Below, piece by piece: positions 42,143-42,521 of a DNA stretch of 42,521 bases. The notes beneath the pieces were generated by a model. That model was given only the letters and a program-made list of their open reading frames with translations. It did not search any database and was not told where the DNA came from. The position numbers were made by a program, and so were the translations under genes. The stretch is from an uncultured Muribaculaceae bacterium (lineage in GTDB: Bacteria > Bacteroidota > Bacteroidia > Bacteroidales > Muribaculaceae): contig CAJTTA010000014.1 of the NCBI GenBank assembly GCA_910579305.1, positions 1 to 42,521 on the forward strand. The letters run 5' to 3'. Position 1 is the stretch's first letter, and every line of letters starts with the position of its first letter.

Positions 42143-42521
42143 ATCTAATCCTTTCGATTCAGGACCGAAAAAAGACGCAAAAAGGACATCCCCGGACAGA
42201 GTTTAGGCACTAACCAGGCACTAAGATTTCAAAAATCTTTTTAGTGCCTAAATAGTGCCTAAAACGCATCTAATAATCTTAATGCCATATACTTACAAAG
42301 ACATAACTCGGAAGAAAGTCGGAAAACAGGCGACATTTTAACCCATTGGATTGTGGGTGTTAAAACGGGTGTCCGACACTATTTCCGATATTCCGATTTA
42401 ATTCTTTTGAAAGTATGGAATTATATAGTGTCTTGAAAATGTCCTCAATGTTAAAATCAACCTAAGTTGGAAAACCCAGGCGCGGATGACCCCTGCGGCC
42501 AGGTTGGTTTGACCCCATAAG
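42143..42521. other. Non-coding end of window after ssrA
   Basis: Besides the nested repeat at 42202-42263 there is another inverted repeat (TTTTAACCCA at 42336-42345, TGGGTGTTAAAA at 42354-42365, two-base bulge). No convincing gene is seen. The last ~50 bases turn GC-rich and include short self-complementary pieces (CCAACCT-like and AGGTTGG). This could be the left edge of an integrated element using the tmRNA 3' end, but no integrase or att duplication is visible inside the window. Confidence 0.4.
42202..42263. repeat. Nested inverted and direct repeats downstream of ssrA
   Basis: AGGCACTA occurs twice (42205-42212, 42216-42223) and its complement TAGTGCCT twice (42242-42249, 42253-42260). 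The outer pair, TTTAGGCACTA and TAGTGCCTAAA, is perfect over 11 bases. The inner pair extends through AGATTT/AAATCT to a tiny loop. The result is a hairpin inside a hairpin. Confidence 0.7.

Noticed and set aside
42282..42341. 19-codon frame MPYTYKDITRKKV... after ssrA
   Set aside because: Too short, no promoter or homology that I recognise; not enough to call an integrase start.
1..42521. CRISPR arrays, transposase genes, restriction or toxin-antitoxin systems
   Set aside because: No regularly spaced repeats and no reading frame with features of such systems were found in the window.

Overview
The window reads as chromosomal DNA of a gut-type Bacteroidales bacterium, most likely Muribaculaceae or a close relative (inference from sequence, no search run). 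The pointers are repeated TAnnTTTG-type -7 promoter boxes, almost no Shine-Dalgarno motifs, a complex I set with nuoCD fused and no nuoE/F/G, a short ATP synthase epsilon subunit and a long signal-peptide-bearing a subunit. Further pointers are a surface-type lipoprotein signal (Cys-SDDE), a BspA-like leucine-rich-repeat protein, and a tmRNA tag (GENNNYALAA) close to the Bacteroidales form. tRNA and tmRNA 3' ends lack an encoded CCA.

Layout. 1-482: intergenic DNA holding a palindromic, MITE-like element. 483-2611 (+): L-serine ammonia-lyase and RNase Z. 2650-5061 (-): a membrane-anchored metallophosphoesterase and an acyltransferase. 5230-8391 (+): a TonB-dependent receptor followed by a surface-type lipoprotein. 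8568-8625: a strong terminator running straight into a promoter. 8700-26306 (+): an 18-gene respiratory block. 26407-28020 (+): a secreted LRR protein. 28165-28722 (-): an HdeD-like membrane protein. 28947-32070 (-): an MBL-fold hydrolase, rsmG, cdsA and an LpxA-family acyltransferase. 32254-38278 (-): a tripartite RND efflux operon. 38562-41150 (-): clpB. 41318-42142 (+): tRNA-Gln, tRNA-Gly and tmRNA. 42143-42521: non-coding, repeat-rich DNA just after the tmRNA 3' end, a common integration site.

The most striking feature is the respiratory block. A complete F1Fo ATP synthase operon (atpD-C-B-E-F-H-A-G) sits inside the nuo operon, between nuoH and nuoI, all on one strand with short gaps. The proton pump and the proton-driven ATP synthase may therefore share a transcript. 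Complex I here has NuoA, B, CD, H, I, J, K, L, M and N but no NADH-oxidising module, so its electron donor is not shown. The c subunit lacks the sodium-binding signature, which suggests proton coupling.

Other points of note are two intergenic elements sharing end sequences (about 101-310 and 28746-28886), a 22-bp dyad just downstream of the efflux promoter, and an LpxA-like enzyme with one conserved His replaced by Asp. RNA hairpins lie between several atp genes, and a stacked inverted/direct repeat lies downstream of ssrA.
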